From: Adlercreutzia mucosicola DSM 19490
Lineage (GTDB): Bacteria > Actinomycetota > Coriobacteriia > Coriobacteriales > Eggerthellaceae
Assembly: GCF_000422625.1 (NCBI RefSeq)
Contig: NZ_AUGK01000004.1
Span: 1 to 64,000 of the forward strand
Length of the DNA: 64,000 nt
Direction of reading: 5' to 3'
Part shown: positions 35,342 through 44,475 of the stretch, one piece after another
Numbering within the stretch: position 1 is the stretch's first letter
How the letters are laid out: each line of letters starts with the position of its first letter
Position numbers and translations under genes: made by a program
Notes under the pieces: model-generated
What the model saw: the letters and a program-made list of their open reading frames with translations, nothing else
What the model was told of the DNA's origin: nothing
The model's database searches: none

Positions 35342-35602
35342 ATGACTGAAGAGCGTAACCTGCGTAAGGTCCGTCAGGGCATCGTGGTCAGCGACGCCAA
35401 CGACAAGACCATCGTGGTGGCCGTGGAGGAGCGCAAGCCCCACCCCATCTACAAGAAGATGATTACCTCCACCAAGAAGTTCCATGCCCATGACGAGAAC
35501 AACGAGGCCGGCGTTGGCGACACCGTTCAGATCATGGAGACGCGCCCGCTGTCCAAGATGAAGCGCTGGCGTCTGCTGAAGATCGTCGAGAAGGCCAAAT
35601 AG
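35342..35602 (+). CDS. rpsQ: 30S ribosomal protein S17
   Basis: 86 residues, OB fold ([19 protein letters not shown]). ATG 35342 follows AAGGAAGG; an upstream in-frame GTG at 35333 is less well placed. Confidence 0.97.
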   Translation: MTEERNLRKVRQGIVVSDANDKTIVVAVEERKPHPIYKKMITSTKKFHAHDENNEAGVGDTVQIMETRPLSKMKRWRLLKIVEKAK

Positions 35603-35652
35603 TTTTGGTGCTCTGGCACGAAAACTATTGTTAAGGAAAGTAGGAACATCAC

Positions 35653-36021
35653 ATGATTCAGATGCAATCCATGCTCGCCGTGGCCGACAACTCCGGCGCT
35701 CGCAAGGTGCAGTGCATCAAGGTCCTGGGCGGCTCGAAGCGCCGTTACGCGGGCCTCGGTGACGTGATCATCTGCAGCGTCAAGGAAGCGATGCCCAACG
35801 GCAACGTCAAGAAGGGCGAGGTCGTGCGCTGCGTGATCGTGCGCGTGAAGAAGGAAGTCCGTCGCGCCGACGGCTCCTACATCCGCTTCGATCAGAACGC
35901 CGCCGTGCTGATCAACCAGGACGGCTCTCCCCGCGGCACCCGTATCTTCGGGCCCGTGGCGCGCGAGCTGCGTGACAAGAAGTACATGAAGATCGTGTCT
36001 CTGGCACCGGAAACGCTGTAG
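35653..36021 (+). CDS. rplN: 50S ribosomal protein L14
   Basis: 122 residues ([20 protein letters not shown]), full length, with the conserved C-terminal [21 protein letters not shown]. It lies at the subunit interface. Confidence 0.98.
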   Translation: MIQMQSMLAVADNSGARKVQCIKVLGGSKRRYAGLGDVIICSVKEAMPNGNVKKGEVVRCVIVRVKKEVRRADGSYIRFDQNAAVLINQDGSPRGTRIFGPVARELRDKKYMKIVSLAPETL

Positions 36022-36034
36022 GGGAGGTGTCAGA

Positions 36035-36367
36035 ATGGCTCAGAACAAGATGACGATCCGCAAGGGCGACACCGTCAAGGTGATCACCGGCAAGGACCGC
36101 GGCAAGACCGGCAAGGTGCTGCGCTCCGTTCCCGAGAAGTCCCGCGTGGTGGTGGAGAAGGTGAACATGGCCAAGAAGGCCATGCGCCCCACCCAGGTGA
36201 ATCCCCAGGGCGGCATTTCCACCATTGAGGCCCCCATTCACGTGTCCAACGTGATGCTGGTGTGCCCCAGCTGCGGCGAGGCCACCCGCGTGGCCCGTCG
36301 CCGCGACGAGGGCAAGCTCGTCCGCGTCTGCAAGAAGTGCGGTAAGGATATTCCCGCCGCCGAGTAG
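36035..36367 (+). CDS. rplX: 50S ribosomal protein L24 with C-terminal zinc ribbon
   Basis: 110 residues. The KOW domain is in the N-terminal half ([20 protein letters not shown]). The C-terminus has CPSC and CKKC pairs (~residues 76-104), a zinc-ribbon form of L24. A strong terminator follows directly, which is unusual in the middle of this cluster. Confidence 0.97.
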   Translation: MAQNKMTIRKGDTVKVITGKDRGKTGKVLRSVPEKSRVVVEKVNMAKKAMRPTQVNPQGGISTIEAPIHVSNVMLVCPSCGEATRVARRRDEGKLVRVCKKCGKDIPAAE

Positions 36368-36376
36368 CAACCGCTT

Positions 36377-36410
36377 AAATCCGCTTCCTGTGAAGGAAGC
36401 GGATTTTTCC
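36377..36410 (+). terminator. Strong rho-independent terminator inside the ribosomal cluster
   Basis: The arms 36377-36388 and 36395-36406 (AAATCCGCTTCC and its complement) form a perfect 12-bp stem around TGTGAA, and five T (36404-36408) close it. It separates rplB-rplX from rplE-adk. Confidence 0.9.
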
Positions 36411-36466
36411 TTGGATAAAGGCCCTTGTTGTGGGACAATATCCAATCGCGCGCTCGCGCGCTATGG

Positions 36467-36485
36467 CCCTGGGAAGGTCCCAGGG
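36467..36485 (+). promoter_or_regulatory. Hairpin in the rplE leader
   Basis: CCCTGGGA-AGG-TCCCAGGG is a perfect 8-bp stem with a three-base loop between the internal terminator and rplE. It could be part of a translational regulation site. No T-run follows. Confidence 0.5.
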
Positions 36486-36537
36486 ACGCGGGGTCGGAAA
36501 TCCTGCGTTTAATCCATCGAAGAAAGGCAAGAGACTG

Positions 36538-37089
36538 ATGGCTGAAACTCCTCGTCTGAAGGTCAAGTACACCACCGAGATCGTGCCTGCTCTCGTTGAG
36601 CAGCTCGGTATCAAGAACATCAACTGCGTGCCCCGCCTCGAGAAGATCGTGGTGAACATGGGCGTTGGCGCCGCCGCTGGCGACTCCAAGCTGCTCGATG
36701 CCGCCATGAACGACATGCGCATCATCACCGGTCAGCAGCCCTGCGTGACCCGCGCCAAGAAGTCCATCGCCGGCTTCCATGTGCGCGAGGGCCAGGCCAT
36801 CGGCTGCAAGGTGACCCTGCGCGGCGACCGCATGTGGGAGTTCCTCGATCGCCTGCTGGCCACCGCCCTTCCCCGTGTCCGCGACTTCCGCGGTATCTCG
36901 CCGAAGAGCTTCGACGGCCGCGGCAACTACACGCTCGGCATCACCGAGCAGCTGATCTTCCCCGAGATCGAGTACGACAAGATCGACCGCACTCGCGGTA
37001 TGGACATCACTTTTGTCACCAATGCCGGTGAGAACGAGGGTGCCTTCGCGCTGCTGACGGCGCTCGGCTTCCCGTTCAAGAGCAAGTAA
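36538..37089 (+). CDS. rplE: 50S ribosomal protein L5
   Basis: 183 residues starting [20 protein letters not shown] behind GAAAGG. L5 binds 5S rRNA. The conserved KIVVNMGVG and [16 protein letters not shown] segments are intact. It lies 168 bases past the internal terminator with its own leader. Confidence 0.98.
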   Translation: MAETPRLKVKYTTEIVPALVEQLGIKNINCVPRLEKIVVNMGVGAAAGDSKLLDAAMNDMRIITGQQPCVTRAKKSIAGFHVREGQAIGCKVTLRGDRMWEFLDRLLATALPRVRDFRGISPKSFDGRGNYTLGITEQLIFPEIEYDKIDRTRGMDITFVTNAGENEGAFALLTALGFPFKSK

Positions 37090-37185
37090 AACGATCGGGC
37101 GCCCCTGCGGCGCTCGTCGCGTAACCTCAGGTTTTAAGCTCGCGAAAAGGAGTGCGGGCTTGAAGGCATAAGAAAGAAGGAATGC

Positions 37186-37371
37186 ATGGCTAAGAAATCG
37201 ATGATCGCCAAAGCCAAGCGCGAACCGAAGTTCTCGACGCGGCAGCACAACCGCTGCACCCGTTGCGGACGTCCCCGCGCCTACTATCGCAAGTTCGGCC
37301 TGTGCCGTATCTGCGTGCGTGAGTTGGCTAACAAAGGCGAGCTGCCCGGCGTGACCAAGGCTTCCTGGTAG
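37186..37371 (+). CDS. rpsN: 30S ribosomal protein S14, zinc-binding type Z
   Basis: 61 residues with two CxxC pairs (CTRC and CRIC) that hold zinc, the short C+ form of S14 common in Actinobacteria and Firmicutes. Confidence 0.98.
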   Translation: MAKKSMIAKAKREPKFSTRQHNRCTRCGRPRAYYRKFGLCRICVRELANKGELPGVTKASW

Positions 37372-37478
37372 GAAATCGCGGCCCACGTTTCAGGGTGTGC
37401 CGACGTTAAAGGCGGAGGCGCTATGGGCGCCGACGAACCGAACGTACGGTTCATCACGGATCAAAGGAGAAACTCAAC

Positions 37479-37877
37479 ATGACAATGACCGACCCCATTG
37501 CAGACATGCTTACGCGCGTGCGTAACGGCCAGTCTGCTGGCAAGGCGACGGTTTCCATGCCGTCGAGCAAGAAGCTCGTCGAGATCGTGCGCATCATGGA
37601 GCAGGAAGGCTACATCCAGCGCTTCGACGTGATCGACGGCGAACCCCGTGCCACCCTTGAGATCACCCTCAAGTACGGCCCGAAGAAGGCCAAGACCATC
37701 CGCGGCATCAAGCGCATCTCCAAGCCCGGCCTGCGTATCTACGCTGGCAAGGACGAGCTGCCCCGCGTGCTCGGCGGCCTCGGCTGCGCCATTATTTCGA
37801 CGTCCCGCGGCGTTATGACCGACCGCGATGCCCGCAAAGAGGGCATCGGCGGCGAGGTCATCGCCTATCTGTGGTAG
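37479..37877 (+). CDS. rpsH: 30S ribosomal protein S8
   Basis: 132 residues ([18 protein letters not shown]) ending in [10 protein letters not shown]8 organises the 16S central domain and often represses its own operon. A GAACCG-N6-CGGTTC hairpin lies ~25-45 bases upstream and could be involved. Confidence 0.98.
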   Translation: MTMTDPIADMLTRVRNGQSAGKATVSMPSSKKLVEIVRIMEQEGYIQRFDVIDGEPRATLEITLKYGPKKAKTIRGIKRISKPGLRIYAGKDELPRVLGGLGCAIISTSRGVMTDRDARKEGIGGEVIAYLW

Positions 37878-37895
37878 GAAAGGAAGGTAGAGCAT

Positions 37896-38435
37896 ATGTC
37901 TCGTATCGGTAAGATGCCCATTCCCGTTCCTGCCGGCGTTGACGTGACCATCGACGGCCAGACGGTGACGGTGAAGGGCCCCAAGGGCGAGCTGACCCGC
38001 ACGTTTTTGCCGTCCATGACCGTTACCCGCGAGGGCGATGAGCTTATCGTGTCCCGTCCCGACGACACCCGTGAGTCCAAGAGCGCTCACGGCCTGACCC
38101 GTACCCTGCTCGCCAACATGGTGGAGGGCGTGTCGGCCGGCTTCTCCAAGAAGCTGCAGCTCGTCGGCGTCGGCTATCGTGCGGCTCTCAAGGGCAAGGA
38201 CCTTGAGATGCAGCTGGGCTACTCCCACCCGGTGCTGGTGGAGGCTCCCGAAGGCATCACCTTCGAGGTGCCCTCCCAGACCGAGATCGTGGTGTCCGGT
38301 CCCAGCAAGGAGCAGGTCGGCCAGGTTGCCGCGAACATCCGCAAGTGGCGCAAGCCGGAGCCCTACAAGGGCAAGGGCATCCGCTACGAGGGCGAGCATG
38401 TCCGCCGCAAGGCTGGCAAGGCCGGCAAAGACTAA
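37896..38435 (+). CDS. rplF: 50S ribosomal protein L6
   Basis: 179 residues ([19 protein letters not shown]) ending with the conserved [19 protein letters not shown]6 is near the factor-binding site. Confidence 0.98.
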   Translation: MSRIGKMPIPVPAGVDVTIDGQTVTVKGPKGELTRTFLPSMTVTREGDELIVSRPDDTRESKSAHGLTRTLLANMVEGVSAGFSKKLQLVGVGYRAALKGKDLEMQLGYSHPVLVEAPEGITFEVPSQTEIVVSGPSKEQVGQVAANIRKWRKPEPYKGKGIRYEGEHVRRKAGKAGKD

Positions 38436-38470
38436 GCCTCTATTCGGTAGCTGATTGAAGGGATTAACCT

Positions 38471-38839
38471 ATGAATAAGCAACAGAAGAAGCAGGCCGGT
38501 CTCGCCCGTCGCCATCGTCGCGTTCGCGGTAAGATCTCCGGCACTGCAGCTCGCCCGCGCCTTTGCGTGACGCGCAGCAACAGCAACATCTACGCGCAGG
38601 TCATCGACGATGTGGCCCACACCACCATTTGCGGCGTCTCCACGCTGGGCGAGGCCTTCAAGGCCACCGGCAAGAGCGGCGCGACCGTGGAGGGCGCTGC
38701 CGAGCTCGGCACCATCGTCTCCAAGTTGGCTCAGGAAAACGGCGTGACGGAAGTTGTGTTCGACCGTGGCGGCCACCTGTATCATGGGCGCGTGAAGGCT
38801 CTGGCCGACGCTGCCCGTGAAGCAGGTTTGAAATTCTAG
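38471..38839 (+). CDS. rplR: 50S ribosomal protein L18
   Basis: 122 residues; 5S rRNA-binding ([20 protein letters not shown], ending [15 protein letters not shown]). Confidence 0.98.
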   Translation: MNKQQKKQAGLARRHRRVRGKISGTAARPRLCVTRSNSNIYAQVIDDVAHTTICGVSTLGEAFKATGKSGATVEGAAELGTIVSKLAQENGVTEVVFDRGGHLYHGRVKALADAAREAGLKF

Positions 38840-38854
38840 AAGGGGTTTTAGCTT

Positions 38855-39385
38855 ATGGCTCGTAACAACAACAGGCAGCAGGAGAGCACTACTCCCGAGC
38901 TGCAGGAGCGCGTTGTTTTCATCAACCGCGTGTCCAAGGTCGTCAAGGGCGGCCGCCGCTTCGGCCTGACCGCGCTCGTGGTCGTGGGCGACGGCAATGG
39001 CCGCGTGGGCGTGGGCATGGGCAAGTCCCAGGAAGTGCCCACCGCCATCAAGAAGGGCGTCGAGGACGCGAAGAAGAACATGTTTACCGTGCCGCTGACC
39101 GCCGAGGGTTCCGTGCCCCACGAGATCCTGGGCGAGTACGGCGCCGGCCGCGTGCTGATCAAGCCGGCCGTTCCCGGTACCGGCGTGCTGGCCGGTGGCC
39201 CGGTCCGCGCCATCATGGAGCTCGCCGGCGTGCAGAACGTTATCACCAAGTCGCTCGGCACCGACAACGCCATGAACATCGTGAAGGCGGCTGCCGAGGG
39301 GCTCAAGTCCATGGAAAGCCCGGCCCAGGTCGCCGAGCGCCGTGGCATCTCCGTGGCCGAGATGTTCGGTGGGAAGGAGAACTAA
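38855..39385 (+). CDS. rpsE: 30S ribosomal protein S5
   Basis: 176 residues with the double-stranded RNA-binding-like N-terminal domain ([20 protein letters not shown]). It affects decoding accuracy. The stop overlaps the rpmD start. Confidence 0.98.
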   Translation: MARNNNRQQESTTPELQERVVFINRVSKVVKGGRRFGLTALVVVGDGNGRVGVGMGKSQEVPTAIKKGVEDAKKNMFTVPLTAEGSVPHEILGEYGAGRVLIKPAVPGTGVLAGGPVRAIMELAGVQNVITKSLGTDNAMNIVKAAAEGLKSMESPAQVAERRGISVAEMFGGKEN

Positions 39386-39576
39386 TGGCTGAGACTAAGA
39401 AGACCCTGCGCCTCACCCAGGTGAAGAGCTCCATCGGCCGCAAGCCGAATCAGGGCCGCACCCTGCGCGCCCTGGGCCTGCACCGCATCGGTGACTCGGT
39501 GGATCAGGTGGACAACGAGAGCGTGCGCGGCATGATCTTCACCGTGAAGCACCTCATCACCGTCGAGGAGATCTAA
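39385..39576 (+). CDS. rpmD: 50S ribosomal protein L30
   Basis: 63 residues (LRLTQVKSSIGRKPNQGRTL). Starts in a TAATG overlap with rpsE. Confidence 0.97.
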   Translation: MAETKKTLRLTQVKSSIGRKPNQGRTLRALGLHRIGDSVDQVDNESVRGMIFTVKHLITVEEI

Positions 39577-39606
39577 GCTTCTCGCACCACCCAAGTTGAT
39601 GGTTTC

Positions 39607-39629
39607 CGGCGTGTCCGATACGGGCACGC
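39607..39629 (+). other. Hairpin in the rpmD-rplO gap
   Basis: GGCGTGTCC and GGGCACGCC pair (one G-U) around GATAC. A second stem (TGCTGGC with GCCAGCA, ~39653-39674) follows before rplO. No T-run is present, so these look like leader structures. Confidence 0.4.
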
Positions 39630-39732
39630 CGTTGCCATGATAGAAGGAAGTTTGCTGGCGGCGAGCTGCCAGCACCGACTGGGGCTGAAGGAAATGCCTG
39701 GTCGGAAAGCGAAACAAAGGAGAAAAGACAAC

Positions 39733-40182
39733 ATGGAACTCAAGGATCTGAAGCCCGCTGCCGGCTCTACCAAGAACCGCAAGCGCGTGGGTCGCGGCCC
39801 CGCCTCCGGTACCGGCAAGACCGCCGGCCGTGGCATGAACGGTCAGAAGTCCCGCGCTGGCGGCGGCAAGGGCGCCGGCTTCGAGGGCGGCCAGACTCCG
39901 CTGGCCCGTCGCCTGCCGAAGCTGCCTGGCTTCCGCAACATCAACCGTGTTGAGTACCTGCCCGTGAACGTGAGCCGCCTGGACGCCAAGTTCGAGGCCG
40001 GCGACGTGGTGGACGGCGAGTCCCTGAAGGCCAAGGGCATCATCAAGCATGCCGACGCGCTGGTGAAGGTGCTCGGCGACGGTGAGATCACCAAGGCTCT
40101 CACCGTGCGCGTCGATAAGGTGTCCGCTTCCGCCAAGGCTAAGATCGAGGCGGCCGGAGGAAAGGTCGAAGAGCCTTGCTAA
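39733..40182 (+). CDS. rplO: 50S ribosomal protein L15
   Basis: 149 residues ([20 protein letters not shown]) with the Gly/Arg-rich N-terminal extension that threads into the 50S core. It overlaps secY by seven bases. Confidence 0.97.
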   Translation: MELKDLKPAAGSTKNRKRVGRGPASGTGKTAGRGMNGQKSRAGGGKGAGFEGGQTPLARRLPKLPGFRNINRVEYLPVNVSRLDAKFEAGDVVDGESLKAKGIIKHADALVKVLGDGEITKALTVRVDKVSASAKAKIEAAGGKVEEPC

Positions 40183-41456
40183 GGTCAATTCTTGACGCAT
40201 TCAAGGTTCCGGAGCTGCGCAAGAAGATCCTCTTCACGCTGGCGATTCTCGCGCTGTACCGCTTCGGTGCCTACGTGCCGGTGCCGGGCATTCCCTTCCA
40301 TGAGTTTGCCACGGCCTTCCAAGACACTGGTGTGGCCATGACCATGCTGGACTTGTTCACCGGCGGTGCGCTCTCGAATTTCTCGGTGTTCTCGCTGGGC
40401 ATCATGCCCTACATCACCGCATCTATCATCATGCAGCTGATGCAGGGCGTTATCCCCGCCGTGGGACGCTGGGCACGCGAGGGCGATACCGGTCGCCGCA
40501 AGATCACCCAGGTGACCCGCTACCTGACGCTGGGCCTGGGCCTGATCAACGCCATCGGCTACCTGCTGCTGTTCAAGTCCCCGGCCTACGGTGTGCAGTT
40601 TTCCAGCGAAGTGCCCGAGCTTCTGACCGACGCCATCATCGTGTTCACGCTGGTGGCCGGCACCGCCTTCATCATGTGGATGGGCGAGCTGATCACCCAG
40701 CGCGGTATCGGCAACGGCATGTCGCTCATCATCTTCGTGAGCATCGTGTCGCGCGTGCCCTCGGCCATCTTCTCGTCGGTGAACCTGACGAGTGACTTGG
40801 GCACGGGCATCGCGCTCACCCTGGTCATCCTGGCCGTGGTGCTGGTGTGCATCCCGCTGATCATCTTCGTGGAGCGCGCCCAGCGCCGCATCCCGGTGAA
40901 CTATGCCAAGCGCGTGCAGGGTCGCAAGATGATGGGTGGCCAGTCCACCTACATCCCGCTGAAGGTGAACGCGGCCGGCGTTATCCCGATCATCTTCGCG
41001 AGCTGCATCATCTACTTCCCGGCTCAGTTGGCCGCCATCTTCAACGTGGGCTGGCTGACCACCTTCGCTGACTGGTGCTCTACCGGTTGGCTGAACTGGC
41101 TGCTCACGGTGCTGCTCATCGTGTTCTTCGCGTACTTCTACACCTCCATGGTGTTCAATCCCGAGGAGACCGCCGACAACATCCGCAAGCAGGGCGGCTT
41201 CATTCCGGGCGTGCGTCCGGGCACGGCCACGGTGCAGTACATCAAGAACGTGATCAACCGCGTGACGCTGCCCGGCGGCATCTTCATCGCGCTGATTGCC
41301 GTGGTGCCCACGATCATCTTCTTCTTCACGGGCAACCAGTTGATTCAGGCCTTCGGCGGCACGTCCATCCTCATCATGATCGGCGTGGCCCTGGATACCA
41401 TGAGCAAGATCGAGAGTCAGCTGAAGATGTACAACTACGAAGGCTTCTTCAAGTAG
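40176..41456 (+). CDS. secY: Protein translocase subunit SecY
   Basis: A 426-residue channel of the Sec translocon with ten TM segments. The plug and lateral-gate regions are recognisable ([23 protein letters not shown], and [17 protein letters not shown] in the cytosolic C5 loop). The most likely start is the TTG at 40176 inside the rplO end, with GGAGGAAAGG upstream. This couples SecY synthesis to L15. Confidence 0.97.
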   Translation: MLRSILDAFKVPELRKKILFTLAILALYRFGAYVPVPGIPFHEFATAFQDTGVAMTMLDLFTGGALSNFSVFSLGIMPYITASIIMQLMQGVIPAVGRWAREGDTGRRKITQVTRYLTLGLGLINAIGYLLLFKSPAYGVQFSSEVPELLTDAIIVFTLVAGTAFIMWMGELITQRGIGNGMSLIIFVSIVSRVPSAIFSSVNLTSDLGTGIALTLVILAVVLVCIPLIIFVERAQRRIPVNYAKRVQGRKMMGGQSTYIPLKVNAAGVIPIIFASCIIYFPAQLAAIFNVGWLTTFADWCSTGWLNWLLTVLLIVFFAYFYTSMVFNPEETADNIRKQGGFIPGVRPGTATVQYIKNVINRVTLPGGIFIALIAVVPTIIFFFTGNQLIQAFGGTSILIMIGVALDTMSKIESQLKMYNYEGFFK

Positions 41457-41493
41457 GGGAAGATACGCAGGCTAAGACGAAAGGATGTTTCTC

Positions 41494-42120
41494 ATGAACA
41501 TCGTACTTCTGGGAGCTCCCGGTGCTGGCAAGGGCACCCAGGCGGCCAAGCTGGTGGAGGAGTTCAGCTTGCCCCACATCTCGACGGGTGACATGCTGCG
41601 CGCTGCCGTGGCCGCCGGTACCGAGCTGGGGCTGAAGGCCAAGTCCTACATGGACGCCGGCGATCTGGTTCCCGATGACGTGATCATCGGTCTGGTGACC
41701 GAGCGTCTGCAGGATAGCGACACGGCCAACGGCTTCATCCTGGACGGCTTCCCCCGCACCTCGGCCCAGGCCGTGGCCCTCGATGCCGAGCTGGGCAAGC
41801 TGGGTCGTCCGCTGGACGGCGCCCTGCTCATCGATGTCGACCCCGAGGTCATCGTGGGTCGTCTCACCTCGCGCCGCATGTGCCGCGATTGCGGCTACAT
41901 CGGCAGCGCTGCCGACGGGGATGTGTGCCCCAAGTGCGGTGGCGAGATGTACCAGCGCGATGACGACAACGAGGCCACCGTGCGCAACCGCTTGGACGTG
42001 TACGAGACCTCCACGAGCCCGCTCATCGACTACTACCGTGGTTGCGAGCTGCTCGTGACCATCGACGGCGACCGCGACCCCGAGGTCGTGTACGCCGACG
42101 TGAAGGAAGCGCTGGCGTAG
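41494..42120 (+). CDS. adk: Adenylate kinase
   Basis: A 208-residue enzyme interconverting AMP, ADP and ATP. The P-loop is GAPGAGKGT and the LID domain carries a zinc site (CRDC and CPKC, ~residues 131-152). ATG 41494 is favoured over 41485, which is too close to the AAAGG motif. In most relatives map, infA, rpmJ and rpsM follow; here the cluster ends. Confidence 0.97.
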   Translation: MNIVLLGAPGAGKGTQAAKLVEEFSLPHISTGDMLRAAVAAGTELGLKAKSYMDAGDLVPDDVIIGLVTERLQDSDTANGFILDGFPRTSAQAVALDAELGKLGRPLDGALLIDVDPEVIVGRLTSRRMCRDCGYIGSAADGDVCPKCGGEMYQRDDDNEATVRNRLDVYETSTSPLIDYYRGCELLVTIDGDRDPEVVYADVKEALA

Positions 42121-42130
42121 GCTTTTCGCG

Positions 42131-42148
42131 GGCGGGCTGAGGCCCGCC
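42131..42148 (+). repeat. GC-rich palindrome after adk
   Basis: GGCGGGC-TGAG-GCCCGCC resembles the stem of the REP-like family but lacks the GTAGGGG lead. It may help end the adk transcript. Confidence 0.45.
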
Positions 42149-42183
42149 TCTTCGGGGCTTTTCGCTAAGCTGTTTGCCTTTTG

Positions 42184-42220
42184 AATCCCGCATCCCCGCC
42201 ACGGGGGTGCGGGATTTCTC
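42184..42220 (+). terminator. Terminator hairpin after adk
   Basis: The arms 42184-42198 and 42202-42216 (AATCCCGCATCCCCG and its complement, one T-G pair) form a 15-bp stem with a three-base loop, followed by TCTC. It ends the ribosomal cluster. Confidence 0.75.
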
Positions 42221-42226
42221 TATAAT
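42221..42226 (+). promoter_or_regulatory. Perfect -10 box directly before the membrane protein gene
   Basis: TATAAT lies eight bases upstream of the ATG at 42234, so the transcript would start almost at the start codon (leaderless). No good -35 box is visible because the terminator stem occupies that position. Confidence 0.5.
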
Positions 42227-42233
42227 GGGGCCT

Positions 42234-44408
42234 ATGCCTACCGTGCGCGAGAACATAGCCTATGCCTCCCAGCATTTCATGCTGGTGTACCGCGGCACGT
42301 TGTTGAGGGTGGCCCGCGCGGTGGCGCTGCTGGTGCTGGTGGCGGCACTTTTGGAAGTGTTCGTGTTCAACTTCAACTATTTCGCCTCGGCCGGCTACCA
42401 GACCATCAATCTGGAGAACCGTCTGGATATGGAATCCGAGGACGGCACCTACGCGCTCACTTCCATCGATCACGTGTTGGAGTTCTCGCACTTGAACACC
42501 GAGATTCACAATATCAAGGTGGATTTCGCTCCCGATCAGCCGGCTCAGAACGTCACGCTGAAGATCCAGTTCACCGATGCGGCCCATCTCACCTACTTCG
42601 ACTCCACGGAATACACCGTAGGCGTGCCGCCGGTGGACGTGTCCACCATGGGCGAGCGCACGCAGTACATCAACTTGCAGACGGCCGGTCTCGTGGAGAA
42701 CCTGCGCATCGAGGTGGTGGGCGACGAGGTCTCTTACCCCATTTTGCTCGACGGCATCTACCTGAACGCGCACCGTCCCTTCGAGTTCAGCCTGCTGCGC
42801 TTCGGCACGGCTGTGGGCATCCTGCTTCTGGGCTACGCCTTCCGGCCCGGTTCGGCCATCTACCGCATCCGCATCGTGGAGAACCCGCGCAAGTCGAAGG
42901 TGGGTATCATCTTCGCCGTCACCGTGGAAGTGGCTCTGCTGACCAGTTTCCTGCTGTTCGGATCGAACCTGGTGGGCGTGGCCACCTCGTCCTACAACTA
43001 CGGCTCGTGGGACGGCACTTCGCTCGTGAACACCTTCGAAGTGGGCGGCGACAACGCCCAGCAGTATGCCGAGCTGGCCCGTGCCATGGCCGAGGGCCGG
43101 CTGTATCTGGAGGAGGAGCCGCCCGCCTGGCTGCAGGAGATGAACGATCCCTACGACAAGGGCGCCCGCGACGAGCTGCAGAAGGAGACGGGGGAGAAGT
43201 ACCTGTTCGACGTGGCCTACTACGAGGGACGTTATTACGTGTACTTCGGCGTGGTGCCGGTGCTGCTGTTCTATCTGCCCTTCTATCTGCTCACGGGGGC
43301 GAATTTCCCCACGGCCATCGGCGTGCTCGTCATGGCCATTGCCTTCGTGCTGGGGGCCACGGCCCTTCTCGACCGCTTTGCGCGCTACCATTTCCGGTCG
43401 GTGAGTTTGGGCGTGTACCTGCTGCTGCAGATACCCACGGTGGCGTGCAGCGGCATTCTGTATCTGGCGAAGTTCCCCACTTTCTACTCGCTGCCCATCA
43501 TGTGCGGCCTGGCGTTCTCGGTGTGGGGCCTATACTGCTGGATGCGCTCGCGGCTGTCGGGCCATCGCTGCGCGTGGCTGTTTGCCGGCTCGCTGTGCAT
43601 GGCGCTAGTGGCCGGGTGCCGCCCGCAGCTGCTGGTGCTGTCGCTTCTGGCCTTCCCGCTGTTCTGGCGCACCTACATCACCGAGCGCCGCCTGCTGACG
43701 GCGGCCGGCGCGCGGGAGTTCGCCTGCCTGGCGGCGCCCTACGTGCTGGTGGCTGTCGGCATCATGGGGTACAACTACGCGCGCTTCGGATCGCTCACCG
43801 ACTTCGGGGCCAACTACAACCTCACGGTGAACGACATGACGAAGCGCGGTATGAACGTAGGTCGTCTGGCCCCGGCCTTTTTCGCCTACTTTTTGCAGCC
43901 GCCCTGCATGACCGGGGTGTTTCCCTTCTTGCAGCCGGCGCCCTTCGACACCACCTATATGGGGCAGACCATCAAGGAGGTCACTTTCGGCGGCATCTTC
44001 GCCTGCCTGCCCATTCTGTGGGTGCTCGCGTTCTCGCGGCGCATCTTGGGGATGCGCGCGCGGCAGCGGTTCACACGCACTATCATGGGCGTGATCATCA
44101 CGCTGATCGTGTCGGGCGTGGTGGTGGCCCTGCTTGATGCCGAGCTGGCGGGCATTCTCCAGCGCTACTACGCCGACTTCAGCTTCATGTTTCTGGCCGC
44201 AGCCGTGCTTCTGTGCTTCGTGGTGAACGAGCAGGTGCCCCCCGAGGGCTCGACGCGCCAGCTGATGCTGACGGTGTTCATCGTGCTGGTGGGGGTGTCG
44301 GTGCTCTACAGCACGCTGCTGTGCCTGGTGCCCGAGACGGGCTGGTACGCCGATGTGTACCCGTGGGCGTACCAGAACATTCTGGATACGTTCCTGTTCT
44401 GGAAGTAG
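42234..44408 (+). CDS. Polytopic membrane protein, possible GT-C-type glycosyltransferase
   Basis: A 724-residue integral membrane protein. An N-terminal TM segment (~25-50) is followed by a soluble extracytoplasmic domain (~55-195), then at least ten further TM segments. The large loop after TM3 (~275-345, with YNYGSWDGTSLVNTF, GDNAQQYAELARAM and EGRYYVYFGVVPVLLFYLPFY) resembles the first loop of GT-C/PMT-like glycosyltransferases, where acidic residues act. I could not assign a named family. A role in cell-wall glycan or glycolipid synthesis is inferred. No convincing ribosome binding site is seen. Confidence 0.6.
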   Translation: MPTVRENIAYASQHFMLVYRGTLLRVARAVALLVLVAALLEVFVFNFNYFASAGYQTINLENRLDMESEDGTYALTSIDHVLEFSHLNTEIHNIKVDFAPDQPAQNVTLKIQFTDAAHLTYFDSTEYTVGVPPVDVSTMGERTQYINLQTAGLVENLRIEVVGDEVSYPILLDGIYLNAHRPFEFSLLRFGTAVGILLLGYAFRPGSAIYRIRIVENPRKSKVGIIFAVTVEVALLTSFLLFGSNLVGVATSSYNYGSWDGTSLVNTFEVGGDNAQQYAELARAMAEGRLYLEEEPPAWLQEMNDPYDKGARDELQKETGEKYLFDVAYYEGRYYVYFGVVPVLLFYLPFYLLTGANFPTAIGVLVMAIAFVLGATALLDRFARYHFRSVSLGVYLLLQIPTVACSGILYLAKFPTFYSLPIMCGLAFSVWGLYCWMRSRLSGHRCAWLFAGSLCMALVAGCRPQLLVLSLLAFPLFWRTYITERRLLTAAGAREFACLAAPYVLVAVGIMGYNYARFGSLTDFGANYNLTVNDMTKRGMNVGRLAPAFFAYFLQPPCMTGVFPFLQPAPFDTTYMGQTIKEVTFGGIFACLPILWVLAFSRRILGMRARQRFTRTIMGVIITLIVSGVVVALLDAELAGILQRYYADFSFMFLAAAVLLCFVVNEQVPPEGSTRQLMLTVFIVLVGVSVLYSTLLCLVPETGWYADVYPWAYQNILDTFLFWK

Positions 44409-44475
44409 GGCGGCTCGGGGCACCTCGGACGGTCTTGCGGTCTCTACGGCGCAGGGTCGGCCGTCTTCCCCGGTG

